Source: Nitrospirota bacterium (GTDB taxonomy: Bacteria > Nitrospirota > Thermodesulfovibrionia > Thermodesulfovibrionales > JdFR-88). Taken from it: a stretch of DNA of 64,000 nt. Below the pieces are notes generated by a model. It was not told the origin of the DNA, did not search any database, and was given only the letters and a program-made list of their open reading frames with translations. Positions 17,430 to 26,877 of the stretch are shown piece by piece (position 1 is the stretch's first letter; each line of letters begins with the position of its first letter). Position numbers and translations under genes: made by a program. The stretch is taken from the NCBI GenBank assembly GCA_021789215.1, contig JAJYJS010000004.1, positions 90,231-154,230 of the forward strand, given 5' to 3'.

Positions 17430-19193
17430 CTAGAACAGTCCCTTAACCTTTCCGGTCTCGCCGTCAACATCTATGCGTCTGTAGGCTGGGTCTGAGCTTG
17501 TGCCGGGCATAAGCTTTATGGCCCCTGCGACAGGGACGACGAAGCCCGCGCCCTTGTAGGTGAGTATGTCCCGCACGTGGAGCTTCCAGCCCTTGGGAAC
17601 GCCCTTTAAGTTCGGGTTGTCCGAAAGGCTCAGGTGCGTTTTCACCATGCAGGTGCCCAGCTTCGAGGTCTCCGGGTCGGCCTCCAGGCGTTTCGCCTTG
17701 GCCAGCGCCTCGGGGGAGTATTCCACGCCGTCGGCCCCGTAGACCTCTTTCGCCATGAGGTCTATGCGCTCCCTGAGCGGGGTGCTGAGGTCGTAGAGGA
17801 ACTTGAAATCGTTGGGCTCGTTGCAGGCGTCCACAACGGCGTCGGCCAGCTCAAGCGCGCCATCGCCGCCAAACTGCCAATGCCTGGAGACAGCCACCCT
17901 CGCCCCGGCCGCCTCGGCAAGCCTCTTGACGGCCTTTATCTCGTTTTCCGTATCCGTATAGAAGGCGTTTATGCAAACGACGGGGTTGATGCCCGCCTTC
18001 TTCACCGTATTGATGTGGTGTATCAGGTTCGCCGTTCCTGCTTCCACCCAGCCCACGTTCTCCTGGCCGTACTCCGCCGGGATAGGCTTGCCGGGCACCG
18101 GTATCGGCGCCCCGCCGTGGCACTTGAGCGCCCTGATGGTCGCAACGACGACGGCAGCGTGCGGCTTGAGGCCGGAGAACCTGCATTTCAGGTTCCAGAA
18201 CTTCTCGAAGCCTATGTCCGCGCCGAAGCCGCTTTCGGTGATGTGGTAGTCGGCCAGCTTGAGCCCTACCCTGTCCGCTATAATCGAGGACTGCCCTATC
18301 GCGATGTTCGCGAAAGGCCCCGCGTGCACAAGCACGGGCTGGCCCTCTATCGTCTGCATCAGGTTGGGGTTTATCGCCTCGACCATCCACGCCGTCATCG
18401 CGCCAGCCACCTGGAGGTCTTCCGTGGTGACGGGGTTGCCAGCCTTGTCATAGGCGGCCACTATCTTGCCCATGCGTTCGCGCATGTCTGCAAGGTCCTT
18501 GGCCACGGCCAGTATCGCCATGACCTCGGAGGAGACGGCTATTGCGAAGCCGGAATTCATCATGAAGCCGTCCTGCTTGCCGCCAAGGCCGATTACGATG
18601 TCCCTCAGCGCCTGGGCGCAAAAATCCATTATCCACTTCATCTCCACGTTCCTGGGGTCGATGCCGAGCCTCTTGAGCTTCCTTTTGGCGAGCTGGTCGT
18701 CGTTGTAGTTGAACTCGTGCTGCATGCGGGACGTAAGGGCCACCATCGCAAGGTTGTGGGCGTTCATTATCGCGTTGATGTCGCCCGTCAGGCCCAGGGA
18801 AAAAGGCGTAAGCGGTATGCACTGCGAGAGGCCGCCGCCAGCCGCGGAACCCTTGATGTTCATGGTGGGGCCGCCGGAAGGCTGCCTGATTGCGGCGATG
18901 ACCTTCTTGCCCCTCTTGCCGAGGCCCTCGGTAAGGCCCATCGTGGTGGTGGATTTCCCCTCTCCAAGCGGCGTGGGGGTTATCGCTGTGACGTCGACGT
19001 ACTTGGCGTCGGGCCTGCCGGAGAGACGTTTGATTATCTTCTTGAAATCGAGTTTGGCCACGTAATGGCCGTGGGGGAGAAGCTCTTCCTTCTCAAGGCC
19101 CAGCTCCTCGGCGAGCTGGTAAACAGTCTTCATGCTCTTTTCGGAATCCTCTGCAATCTGCCAGTCGGGGTGCTTGGTAGGATCAAGCGGCAT
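17430..19193 (-). CDS. fhs: Formate-tetrahydrofolate ligase
   Basis: 587 residues, slightly longer than the usual 555-560 because of an N-terminal extension. Catalyses ATP-dependent formation of 10-formyl-THF from formate, the step after formate dehydrogenase in the methyl branch of the Wood-Ljungdahl pathway. P-loop [13 protein letters not shown] (about 73-85), [19 protein letters not shown] (split by strand ends), and the folate-site region around [11 protein letters not shown] are present. AGGAGG lies upstream of the ATG. It is located 60 bases downstream of the formate dehydrogenase operon and in the same orientation, suggesting functional coupling. Confidence 0.96.
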   Translation of the reverse strand: MPLDPTKHPDWQIAEDSEKSMKTVYQLAEELGLEKEELLPHGHYVAKLDFKKIIKRLSGRPDAKYVDVTAITPTPLGEGKSTTTMGLTEGLGKRGKKVIAAIRQPSGGPTMNIKGSAAGGGLSQCIPLTPFSLGLTGDINAIMNAHNLAMVALTSRMQHEFNYNDDQLAKRKLKRLGIDPRNVEMKWIMDFCAQALRDIVIGLGGKQDGFMMNSGFAIAVSSEVMAILAVAKDLADMRERMGKIVAAYDKAGNPVTTEDLQVAGAMTAWMVEAINPNLMQTIEGQPVLVHAGPFANIAIGQSSIIADRVGLKLADYHITESGFGADIGFEKFWNLKCRFSGLKPHAAVVVATIRALKCHGGAPIPVPGKPIPAEYGQENVGWVEAGTANLIHHINTVKKAGINPVVCINAFYTDTENEIKAVKRLAEAAGARVAVSRHWQFGGDGALELADAVVDACNEPNDFKFLYDLSTPLRERIDLMAKEVYGADGVEYSPEALAKAKRLEADPETSKLGTCMVKTHLSLSDNPNLKGVPKGWKLHVRDILTYKGAGFVVPVAGAIKLMPGTSSDPAYRRIDVDGETGKVKGLF

Positions 19194-19252
19194 AGTTTTT
19201 AAGACCTCCTATATTAAGATGTTGTTGCCGTGAAAAAGAAAACAAAAAATCC

Positions 19253-21913
19253 TCAAGCCGTTTTTTTCTCGATTCTCGCCGCACAGGCCTTGAACTCCGG
19301 TATCTTGGCCACAGGGTCCAGCGCGTTGTTGGTTATGACGTTTGCGGCCGCCTCAGCGTAGTGCATCGGTATGAAGACGATGCCCTTCCTGATGCCGCCG
19401 GTCACCCTGGCGCTGATGTCAATCGTCCCCCTCCTGGAAGTAATGCTGATCACGTCCCCTTCCTTCACGCCGAGCGCCGCGGCGTCCGCGGGGCTTATCT
19501 CCGCGTACGCCCTGCCCGCGTGCTCCTCTATCTGGCGCACCCGCCTGGTCATCGAGCCCGAATGGTACTGGAAGAGGTTCCTGCCCGTTGTAAGCAGATA
19601 CGGGTACTGGGCGTCAGGCAGTTCGGCCGGAGGCGTAAACGGCACCACCGTGAAAGGCGGCCTGCCCACAGGGAAGCCCGTTTTGTAAAGATACCGTGTG
19701 CCGGGGTGGTCTTTCGAGGGGCATGGCCATTGAATGCCTCCCCTCCGGAGCCTGCCGTATGTGATGCCCTGCACGCCCTGCCAGAGCGAGCCCATCTCAG
19801 CAAACACGTCCTCCGCTCCACAATAGGAGGCAGGCAGGCCGATGCGGCCGGCGATACCCATCAGTATGGAAAGGTCTTCCCTGGCCTCTCCGGGAGGGTT
19901 TACGGCCTTTCTCACAAGCTGCACCCTTCTTTCGGTATTGGTGAATGTGCCTTCCTTTTCAGCGAAGCACGCGGCGGGGAGCACCACGTCCGCAAGCTTA
20001 GCCGTCTCGGTCATGAATATGTCCTGGACCACGATGAACTCCATCCCCTCGAGCGCGTGGACGACATGGCCCTGGTTTGCGTCCGTGAGGACGGGGTTTT
20101 CCCCCATTATGTAAAGGGCCTTTATGCTGCCGTTAAACATCTCGGTCGCCGTAAGCCCGGGTTTGTCCGGGAGCGCCGGGCCCCAGGCCTTTTCGAACTT
20201 CTCCCTGTTTTCAGGGGCGTTCACCTTCTGGTAACCCGGATAGACATTCGGCAGCGCGCCGGAGTCGCAGGCCCCCTGGACGTTGTTTTGTCCCCTGAGC
20301 GGGTTTATGCCGGTAGATTCCCTGCCGATGTTTCCGGTAACCAGCGCAAGGTTGGCCACCGCGCTCACGTTGTCCGTGCCGTGGGTGTGCTGGGTGATGC
20401 CCATCGTGTAAAAGAGCCCGGCCTTCCTTGAGCCCCCGTAAAGGCGCGCGGCCTTCACTATGAGTCCCGCGGGCACGCCCGTTACGCTCTCAACGTATTC
20501 CGGCGTGAACGGCTCCAGGGATTTTTCCCACTCTTCGAATTTTTGTGTATTGTCCCTTATGAACTCCGTGTTTTTGAGCCCCTCTTTGACGATGACGCGG
20601 GCTATCCCGTTCAGGAGCGCCAAATCCGTGCCCGGCCTCAATTGCAGGTGGACCTCAGCGAACCTGGCCATCGGGATGCCGCGCGGGTCGGCAAGGATTA
20701 TCCTTGCCCCATTCCTGTACGCCTTTATCATCCTGTTTGCTATGACGGGGTGGGACTCCTTCGTATTGGAGCCTATTATGAATATGACCTCCATGCCCTC
20801 TATCTCCGGTATGGAATTGGTCATGGAGCCGGAGCCCAGTATCGCGGCCAGACTGGCCACGGTGGGGGCGTGTCAGAGACGCGCGCAGTGGTCAACGTTG
20901 TTGGTGCCGAACCCCGCGCGTATTATCTTCTGGAAGAGGTAGTTTTCCTCGTTGGTGCACCGCGCCGAAGAGAGCCCGCCTATGGCGTCAGGGCCGTATT
21001 TGCCCTTTATCTCCATCAGCCGGTCCGTGGCGTACTGAAGGGCCTCGTCCCAGCCTGCCTCTACGAATTTGCCGTCCTTCTTTATGAGCGGGGTGGTCAG
21101 CCTGTCCGGGCTGTTCACGAACTTGTACCCGAACCTGCCCTTCACGCAAAGCCAGCCCTCGTTCCATGTGTCTTCCCTGGAGGTTACCCTTGCGATCTCG
21201 TTGCCCTTAACATTGAGCGTAAGGTTGCATCCCACGCCGCAGTACCCGCAGACGGTGTCGACCTCGTTCACCTCCACCTGTCTGCCCTTCTTAGCCCATC
21301 CCTTTCCGGTCAAGGCCCCGGTGGGGCATACGGACACGCACTGTCCGCAGAACTCGCAGTTCAGGTCGTGTTCGAACGGGGTGGATATCTTTGCCTGGAA
21401 CCCCCTGTAAGCGAAATCTATCGCGCTTACGCCCTGCACCTCCTTGCAGACCTTTACGCACCGCCCGCAGAGGATGCACTTTTCCAGGTCGCGCTCTATG
21501 AACGGGTTTGCGTCTCGCTTCGCATACGTCCTCCTCTCGCCCCTGAACCTGTTCTCCCTCATGCCGTAGGAATAGGCAAGCTCCTGAAGGGTGCAGTTGC
21601 CGGCCTTCTCGCATGTCATACAGTCGTCAGGATGGTCGGAGAGAATAAGCTCAAGCACCGTCTTCCTGAGCCCTTCAAGCTGAGGGGTGGAGGTCGTTAC
21701 CTCCATGCCTTCCGCAGCAGGCGTCGTACAGGAGGCCAGAGGCCTTGGGACCCCTTTCACCTCCACGATGCAGAGCCTGCACCCGCCAAAGGGCGTTAGT
21801 TTGGGGTGCTGGCAGAGCGTTGGGATGTAAACACCCAGTTTCCTGGCCGCCTCCAGGACAGTAGCGCCTCCGACAACCTGCGTCTTTTTCCCGTCTATCG
21901 TAAGTGTAATCAT
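19253..21913 (-). CDS. fdhA: Formate dehydrogenase alpha subunit, selenocysteine-containing
   Basis: One gene of 886 residues read through an in-frame TGA at 20875-20873 (codon 347). Upstream the frame ends in VDHCARL and downstream continues HAPTVASL, the exact site where FdhF-type enzymes carry Sec bound to Mo/W. Domain order: [2Fe-2S] ferredoxin (about 1-75), His/Cys [4Fe-4S] segment (DHPDDCMTC), two [4Fe-4S] ferredoxin motifs (CILCGRCVKVC, CEFCGQCVSVC), the CGYCGVGC cluster, then the molybdopterin domains. A hairpin GTGGCCA-GTC-TGGCCGC just after the TGA is SECIS-like. Start at 21913 is 18 bases after the nuoF-like stop. With NuoE/NuoF it forms an NAD(P)-linked, possibly bifurcating, formate dehydrogenase or CO2 reductase. 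Confidence 0.92.
20840..20875 (-). promoter_or_regulatory. Sec codon and SECIS-like hairpin of fdhA
   Basis: The TGA at 20875-20873 is followed within 13 bases by the stem GTGGCCA / TGGCCGC (one G-U pair) with the apical loop GTC. Bacterial SECIS elements lie immediately 3' of UGA with a G/U-bearing apical loop, so placement and loop fit. Exact boundaries are approximate. Confidence 0.7.
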
Positions 21914-21930
21914 TTTTTCTTCTACTCCGC

Positions 21931-23709
21931 TTACTCCTTCACTACAGCCTTGAACTTGCATACGTCGAAACAGCTCCCGCATTTAATGCACAATGCCTGG
22001 TTCAGCTTGTGAGGCTGTTTCTTCTCTCCTGTTATGGCCCCTGCCGGACACGCCCTCATGCACGCGCCGCATCCCTTGCAAAGCGCCTCGCTAATGCTGA
22101 AGGTGATCAGCGCCCTGCACGCCTTGGCCGGACATTTCCTGTCCCTTATATGGGCCTCGTATTCATGCCTGAAATACTTCAGCGTGCTCAGGACGGGGTT
22201 CGGGGCCGTCTGCCCCAGTCCGCAAAGGGAGGTGAGCTTAATGTCCTGAGAGAGCTTTTCAAGGAGCTCTATGTCTCCTTCCCTGCCCTCCCCTTTTGTG
22301 ATGCGGTCCAGTATCTCAAGGAGCCTCTTGGTCCCTACTCTGCATGGCACGCACTTGCCGCAGGACTCCGACTGGGTGAAGTTGAGGAAATAACGCGCCA
22401 CGTTCACCATGCAGTCGTCCTCATCGAGCACTATCATGCCGCCAGAGCCCACAATCGCGCCAAGCTGCATGAGGCTCTCGTAATCTATCTTCACGTCAAG
22501 GCAGTCCTCCGGGATGCAGCCGCCTGACGGACCTCCCGTCTGCACCGCCTTGTATTTCTTCCCGTTCTCGATCCCTCCGCCTATCTCGAACACGATGTCC
22601 CTTAGCGGAATGCCCATCGGTATCTCTATGAGGCCCGTATTCTTCACCTTTCCGGTGAGCGCGAAGACCTTCGTGCCCCTGGACTTTTCAGTCCCCAGAG
22701 AGGCGAACCATTCCGCCCCCTTCCTTATGATGCAGGGGATGTTGGCAAGGGTCTCCACGTTATTGATGACGGTGGGCTTTCCCCAAAGGCCGCTCGCCAC
22801 CGGAAACGGCGGCTTCGCCCGCGGCATGCCCCTTTCGCCCTCTATCGAGGCTATGAGCGCCGTCTCCTCGCCGCATACGAATGCGCCCGCCCCAAGCTTG
22901 ACCTTTATGTCGAAGTCCAGCCCGGAGCCAAGTATGTTTTTACCAAGCAGGTTTTTCTGCCTCGCGGCATCCAGCGCAATCCTGAGCCGCTCCACCGCAA
23001 GCGGGTACTCCGCCCTGATATATACATATCCGTTGCTGGCGCCCACCGAATACGCCGCGATAATCATGCCCTCTATAACCGAGTGGGGATTGCCCTCTAT
23101 GACCGAGCGGTCCATGAATGCGCCGGGGTCCCCCTCGTCCGCGTTGCAGATTATGTATTTGACATCCCCGGGGGACTTCCTCGCGGCCTCCCATTTCACG
23201 CCCGTGGGGAAGCCCGCTCCCCCGCGGCCCCTGAGGCCCGATTTCTTGACAAGCTCTATGACGTCCGCCGGGCCAAGCTCCGAGAGGACCTTCTTTGCCG
23301 CCTCGTAGCCGCCCCTTTCGATATAGGCCCCTATGTCTTCGGGGTCTATCTCCCCGCAGTCGTGGAGGACGACCTTTATCTGCTTGTCATGAAATATGTG
23401 GTAGTCTTCCTTCACTTCCCATTCGGCAACGGGCCTGCCCTCCATGATGTGCTCTTTAACAATCCTGGACACCATCTCGGGCTTTATGTACTGGTAAGTG
23501 GTCTTCTGCCCGTCCACTATGACATCCACAAGGACGTCCCTCGCGCAAAAGCCCCTGCAGCCGACTTTTCCGGAAGAGCATTTGCCGAAGCCGGCTTCAA
23601 GCCCGTTATGTTTGAGTTCGGCCTCGAAGGCCTTGAGCACGCCTTCGCCCCCGGCGGCCATGCCGCCCGTGCCCATGCAAACCTTTATTTCCAGGTTCAT
23701 GGCCATCAT
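21931..23709 (-). CDS. NuoF-like NADH-binding flavoprotein of formate dehydrogenase
   Basis: 592 residues from the ATG at 23709, which overlaps the nuoE-like stop (ATGA). Domains: N-terminal thioredoxin-like [2Fe-2S] domain (about 5-110, with C at CMGTGG, CSSGKVGCRGFC), NuoF core with FMN motif GRGGAGFPTGVKW and NADH motif ADEGDPGAFMDR (about 185-250), [4Fe-4S] site ESCGKCVPCR...CGLG (about 480-530), and a C-terminal two-cluster ferredoxin (CKGCGACMRACPAG, CIKCGSCFDVC). This layout is that of HydB/HoxF/FdsB-like subunits that exchange electrons with NAD(P)H. It sits between nuoE-like and fdhA genes in one operon. Confidence 0.94.
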   Translation of the reverse strand: MMAMNLEIKVCMGTGGMAAGGEGVLKAFEAELKHNGLEAGFGKCSSGKVGCRGFCARDVLVDVIVDGQKTTYQYIKPEMVSRIVKEHIMEGRPVAEWEVKEDYHIFHDKQIKVVLHDCGEIDPEDIGAYIERGGYEAAKKVLSELGPADVIELVKKSGLRGRGGAGFPTGVKWEAARKSPGDVKYIICNADEGDPGAFMDRSVIEGNPHSVIEGMIIAAYSVGASNGYVYIRAEYPLAVERLRIALDAARQKNLLGKNILGSGLDFDIKVKLGAGAFVCGEETALIASIEGERGMPRAKPPFPVASGLWGKPTVINNVETLANIPCIIRKGAEWFASLGTEKSRGTKVFALTGKVKNTGLIEIPMGIPLRDIVFEIGGGIENGKKYKAVQTGGPSGGCIPEDCLDVKIDYESLMQLGAIVGSGGMIVLDEDDCMVNVARYFLNFTQSESCGKCVPCRVGTKRLLEILDRITKGEGREGDIELLEKLSQDIKLTSLCGLGQTAPNPVLSTLKYFRHEYEAHIRDRKCPAKACRALITFSISEALCKGCGACMRACPAGAITGEKKQPHKLNQALCIKCGSCFDVCKFKAVVKE

Positions 23710-24194
23710 TGCCCGCCCTTCAGCTTCTTTATCTCTTTGTTCAATTTGTCGGTTGTCATCTTGCCGTGGACTTCCTTGTTTATGATGATGACCGGCGCTA
23801 TGCTGCACGCGCCGACACAGTTCACCTTCTCCAGCGTGAACCTCATGTCCGCCGAGGTGTCTTCGCCCTCAGGCAAGCCAAACTCCCTCACCATGTTGTC
23901 TATGAGCCTGTCGGAGCCCTTGACGTGACAGGCCGTGCCGGAACAGGCCGTTATGATGTTCCTGCCCCTGGGCTTGAAATGGAACTGCGCATAAAAGGTC
24001 GCCACGCCATAAAAATGGCTCCTCGGCATCTCCATCTTGTCTGCCACAAAATTCACCGCCTTTTCAGCTACATAGCCGAATGAGCTTTCAAGCTCCTGGA
24101 GGACGGCTATCACGCTGCCCTTCTGGCCGGCGTATTTCGCGCAGATGCCTTCAAGTTTCTCTATTTCTGCTTCGGTAAGCGCTGTTTCTGGCAT
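23706..24194 (-). CDS. NuoE-like [2Fe-2S] thioredoxin-fold subunit
   Basis: 162 residues from the ATG at 24194; the longer frame from 24236 adds an unlikely basic leader. A helical N-terminal part (LTEAEIEKLEGICAKYAG, GVATFYAQFHFKP) is followed by the thioredoxin-like domain with four [2Fe-2S] cysteines in ACSGTACHV and NCVGACSIAP. First gene of the operon with the NuoF-like and fdhA genes; AAGGAG lies upstream. It would pass electrons within the NAD(P)H-handling module of the formate dehydrogenase. Confidence 0.93.
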   Translation of the reverse strand: MPETALTEAEIEKLEGICAKYAGQKGSVIAVLQELESSFGYVAEKAVNFVADKMEMPRSHFYGVATFYAQFHFKPRGRNIITACSGTACHVKGSDRLIDNMVREFGLPEGEDTSADMRFTLEKVNCVGACSIAPVIIINKEVHGKMTTDKLNKEIKKLKGGQ

Positions 24195-24382
24195 TTTTCT
24201 ATTTGCTCTCCTTGTTTTTGATGCGGAAACCAGCAAGTTTATTATTTTACCAGCGGAAAAAATACAAATTCAATCCACTATCGTATTATAAATATTTCAA
24301 ATAGATTTCAGCCATTTTTAAACTAAAAACCTTATAAAAGCCCTACAAGGCCTTTTTAGCTCGGCCTGTTTTATAATCTAAT

Positions 24383-25546
24383 ATGGTCTACCTGGACAAT
24401 AACGCAAGCACCCGGCCCGCGCCGGAGGTGACGGAGTTGATTTGCGGGCTCCTGAACGGTTCTTATGGGAACCCCTCAAGCAGCCATATACCGGGAATTG
24501 AAGCAAGAAAGGCCATCGAAAATGCGCGGGAGCAGACGGCGGCCCTGATAGGGGCGTCCTCGCCGGGCGAGGTGTATTTCACATCCGGCGGTACGGAATC
24601 CAACAACATCGCCATATCCGGGGCTGCGGCGCTCGCAGGGCGCGGCCATATAATAAGCACGGTGATAGAGCACCCCGCTGTGCTGAACCCTTTAAAGGCG
24701 CTTAAAGACGCAGGATTTTTTGAGATAACTCTTGTCCCGGTGGACGGAAACGGCATTGCCAGCGTACGGGAGATAGAAAAGGCCATGAGGAAAGACACCG
24801 CGCTCATTACCGTAATGCACGCCAACAACGAGACCGGGACTATAGAGCCGGTTGAAGAGATAGGGGCCCTGGCCAGGCAAAGGGGCATCCTCTTCCATAC
24901 GGACGCCGCGCAGTCCGTGGGCAAGATCGCCGTCGACGTGCGGAAGATGAATGTAGACATGCTCTCGATAGCGGGACACAAGTTCCACGCCCCAAAGGGT
25001 ATTGGCGCGCTCTACGTAAGAGAGGGCGTGAAGATAAAAAATACAATAATGTACGGGGCCGGGCATGAGCGCGGAATGAGGCCGGGCACCGAGAACACCC
25101 CTTACATCGCGGGGCTTGGAAAGGCCTGCGAACTGGCGGGAAAGGCTTTTTTATCCGGCAGCCCGGAGGCCGTCTCAAGGCTGGGAGAGCTTCTTTTCAG
25201 CCTGCTGAAAAAAGAGATGCCGGATATTGCGGTGAACTGCGAAGGAGCGGGAAGGCTTCCCAATACGCTCAGCCTCCGCATCCCCGGGATTGACGGCCCC
25301 GCGCTCGTTTCTGCCCTGAAGGAGAGCGTTGCCATTTCCGCGGGCTCGGCCTGCCATGAGGGGACCAAAAGCCCGTCCGGCGTGCTGAAGGCGATAGGTC
25401 TGTCAGATGAGGAAGCATTTTCAACTGTGAGGATAAGCCTCGGCAGATACACGACGGAGGAGGAAATCAGAGAGGCGGCAGGACATCTCCAAAGGGCTTG
25501 TCTTCAACTGGCCCAAGCACGGTCAGGACGGGGCTTCTGCCTGTAA
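24383..25546 (+). CDS. Cysteine desulfurase (NifS/IscS family)
   Basis: 387 residues, normal length. PLP enzyme that releases sulfur (or selenium) from cysteine (or selenocysteine). N-terminal YLDNNASTRPAPEV, GGTESNN, the PLP lysine in SIAGHKFHAPKG (about 200) and the catalytic Cys in SAGSACHEG (about 318) followed by SPSGVLKAIG, the group I/IscS-like loop. It is divergent from the formate dehydrogenase operon, and could supply sulfur for Fe-S clusters and Mo-cofactor sulfuration, or selenium for Sec. Its 3' end overlaps the convergent M16 peptidase gene by 80 bp. Confidence 0.93.
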   Translation: MVYLDNNASTRPAPEVTELICGLLNGSYGNPSSSHIPGIEARKAIENAREQTAALIGASSPGEVYFTSGGTESNNIAISGAAALAGRGHIISTVIEHPAVLNPLKALKDAGFFEITLVPVDGNGIASVREIEKAMRKDTALITVMHANNETGTIEPVEEIGALARQRGILFHTDAAQSVGKIAVDVRKMNVDMLSIAGHKFHAPKGIGALYVREGVKIKNTIMYGAGHERGMRPGTENTPYIAGLGKACELAGKAFLSGSPEAVSRLGELLFSLLKKEMPDIAVNCEGAGRLPNTLSLRIPGIDGPALVSALKESVAISAGSACHEGTKSPSGVLKAIGLSDEEAFSTVRISLGRYTTEEEIREAAGHLQRACLQLAQARSGRGFCL

Positions 25547-26804
25547 ACAACTTCTCAGCGGCCTCTTTCAGCCCTGAAAGGCTCACTGCATCTATGTCCC
25601 TGATTATCTCCTGCGGCGTAAAGTGTTTCTGGAAGTAGATCTCCTGCTTGGCTATGTTCTGCATCCTGCTGTTTGTGGACTCAAGCCCCAGGATGAGGTT
25701 CCCCTTCAACTGCTCCTTTGCCCTGTCCAGTTCCGCCTGCTCAAGGCTTTCGGGCAGGCCAGAGAGGTCTTTCAAGACCAGCGAGACGACCTCCTCGAAA
25801 TTCTTCTTCCCGGTGCCCGCGTAAATCCCGAAGGTGCCCGTATCGACGTAGGATGAAATGAAGGAATATATGGTATAGACAAGCCCGCGCTTCTCCCTTA
25901 TCTCCTGGAAAAGCCTGGAGCTTATGCCTGCCCCAATGATGGTGTTCAGCACATAGTACTCGTAGCGGAGCGGGTGTGCCTGCGAAAACCCCTGGACGCC
26001 AAAACAGAGGTGCACCTCGGAGAGGTCTTTCCTGTGCATGAAGACACCCTTGCCGAAGGCCGGCGCGTGCGGGGCCGCAGGCTCGGAGCCCCTCCTGAGC
26101 CCGCCAAGCTTCTCGTTCAGGATGCCCAGCAGCCTGTCGTGGTCGAAGCTTCCGGCGCAGGAGACTATGGTGTCCTTGGTGCCATAGAACTTCTTGATGT
26201 GGTTCAGGAAATCCTGCCTTTTCATGGCCTTTATGGTGGCCCTTGTGCCAAGCACCGGCTGGCCCACACCCTCCGCTCCCCATACGTCCCGGCTGAAGAG
26301 GTCGTGGACGAGGTCGTCCGGCGTGTCCTCCACCATCTTTATCTCTTCCTTGATTACGCCGCGCTCCTTCTCGATGTCCTCTTCGGAAAGCGTGGAATGG
26401 CAGAAAATGTCCGAGAGAAGGTCGATGCCGGTCTCTATGTGCTCGTCCAGCACCTTCACGTAAAACGTGGTGTTTTCCTTGGCGGTGAAGGCGTTGAGGT
26501 CGCCGCCTATCCCGTCTATGGTCACGGCTATGTCCCTGGCCGAGCGCCTTTTCGTGCCCTTGAAGAACATGTGCTCAAGGAAATGGGAGATGCCGTTTTT
26601 GCCCTGGGCCTCGTGCCTGGAACCCACCTTCACCCATATGCCCACGGCAAAGGAGCGCACCCCTTTCAACTGCTCGGACACAACGGTTATCCCGTTTTCG
26701 AGATGCTCTTTCCTGAACACTTCTTTTCTTTTTCCCTTCCCCGGTTTTTCCTTGCTCTTTATCTTTGAAGACAGGGGGACAGACCTGAAAAAAAATCCGC
26801 CCAT
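25467..26804 (-). CDS. M16 family zinc metallopeptidase (insulinase/processing-peptidase-like)
   Basis: 445 residues from 26804, with a basic N-terminal extension; an internal start near the ENGITVVSEQ strand is possible. The inverted zinc motif HxxEH is seen in ISHFLEHMFF (about 80), with the third ligand region in EERGVIKEEI-like VIKEEIKMVED (about 155). The C-terminal lobe contains the family R/Y pair region (SSRLFQEIREKRGLVYTI). Length matches PqqL/YmxG-like peptidases, often found next to pnp and rpsO in bacteria, as here. Role in protein turnover is inferred. Confidence 0.9.
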   Translation of the reverse strand: MGGFFFRSVPLSSKIKSKEKPGKGKRKEVFRKEHLENGITVVSEQLKGVRSFAVGIWVKVGSRHEAQGKNGISHFLEHMFFKGTKRRSARDIAVTIDGIGGDLNAFTAKENTTFYVKVLDEHIETGIDLLSDIFCHSTLSEEDIEKERGVIKEEIKMVEDTPDDLVHDLFSRDVWGAEGVGQPVLGTRATIKAMKRQDFLNHIKKFYGTKDTIVSCAGSFDHDRLLGILNEKLGGLRRGSEPAAPHAPAFGKGVFMHRKDLSEVHLCFGVQGFSQAHPLRYEYYVLNTIIGAGISSRLFQEIREKRGLVYTIYSFISSYVDTGTFGIYAGTGKKNFEEVVSLVLKDLSGLPESLEQAELDRAKEQLKGNLILGLESTNSRMQNIAKQEIYFQKHFTPQEIIRDIDAVSLSGLKEAAEKLFTGRSPVLTVLGPVEDKPFGDVLPPL

Positions 26805-26877
26805 GTTGTGATTCAGCGCTGCCTGGGATTTTTTCCGGGGGCGTTTTTTATCTCAGCGCCCCCGTTTATTCGCCGGA

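Noticed and set aside
17634..19202. A 522-residue frame opposite fhs
   Set aside because: Shadow of the highly G/C-biased fhs coding strand; no recognisable domain or ribosome site.
19253..20860. A separate 535-residue molybdopterin oxidoreductase gene
   Set aside because: It is the C-terminal part of the formate dehydrogenase continuing through a Sec TGA codon; no ribosome site at its first in-frame start.
26836..26864. Hairpin CGGGGGCG/CGCCCCCG after pnp as a terminator
   Set aside because: No U-tract follows on the pnp strand; kept as uncertain and not annotated.
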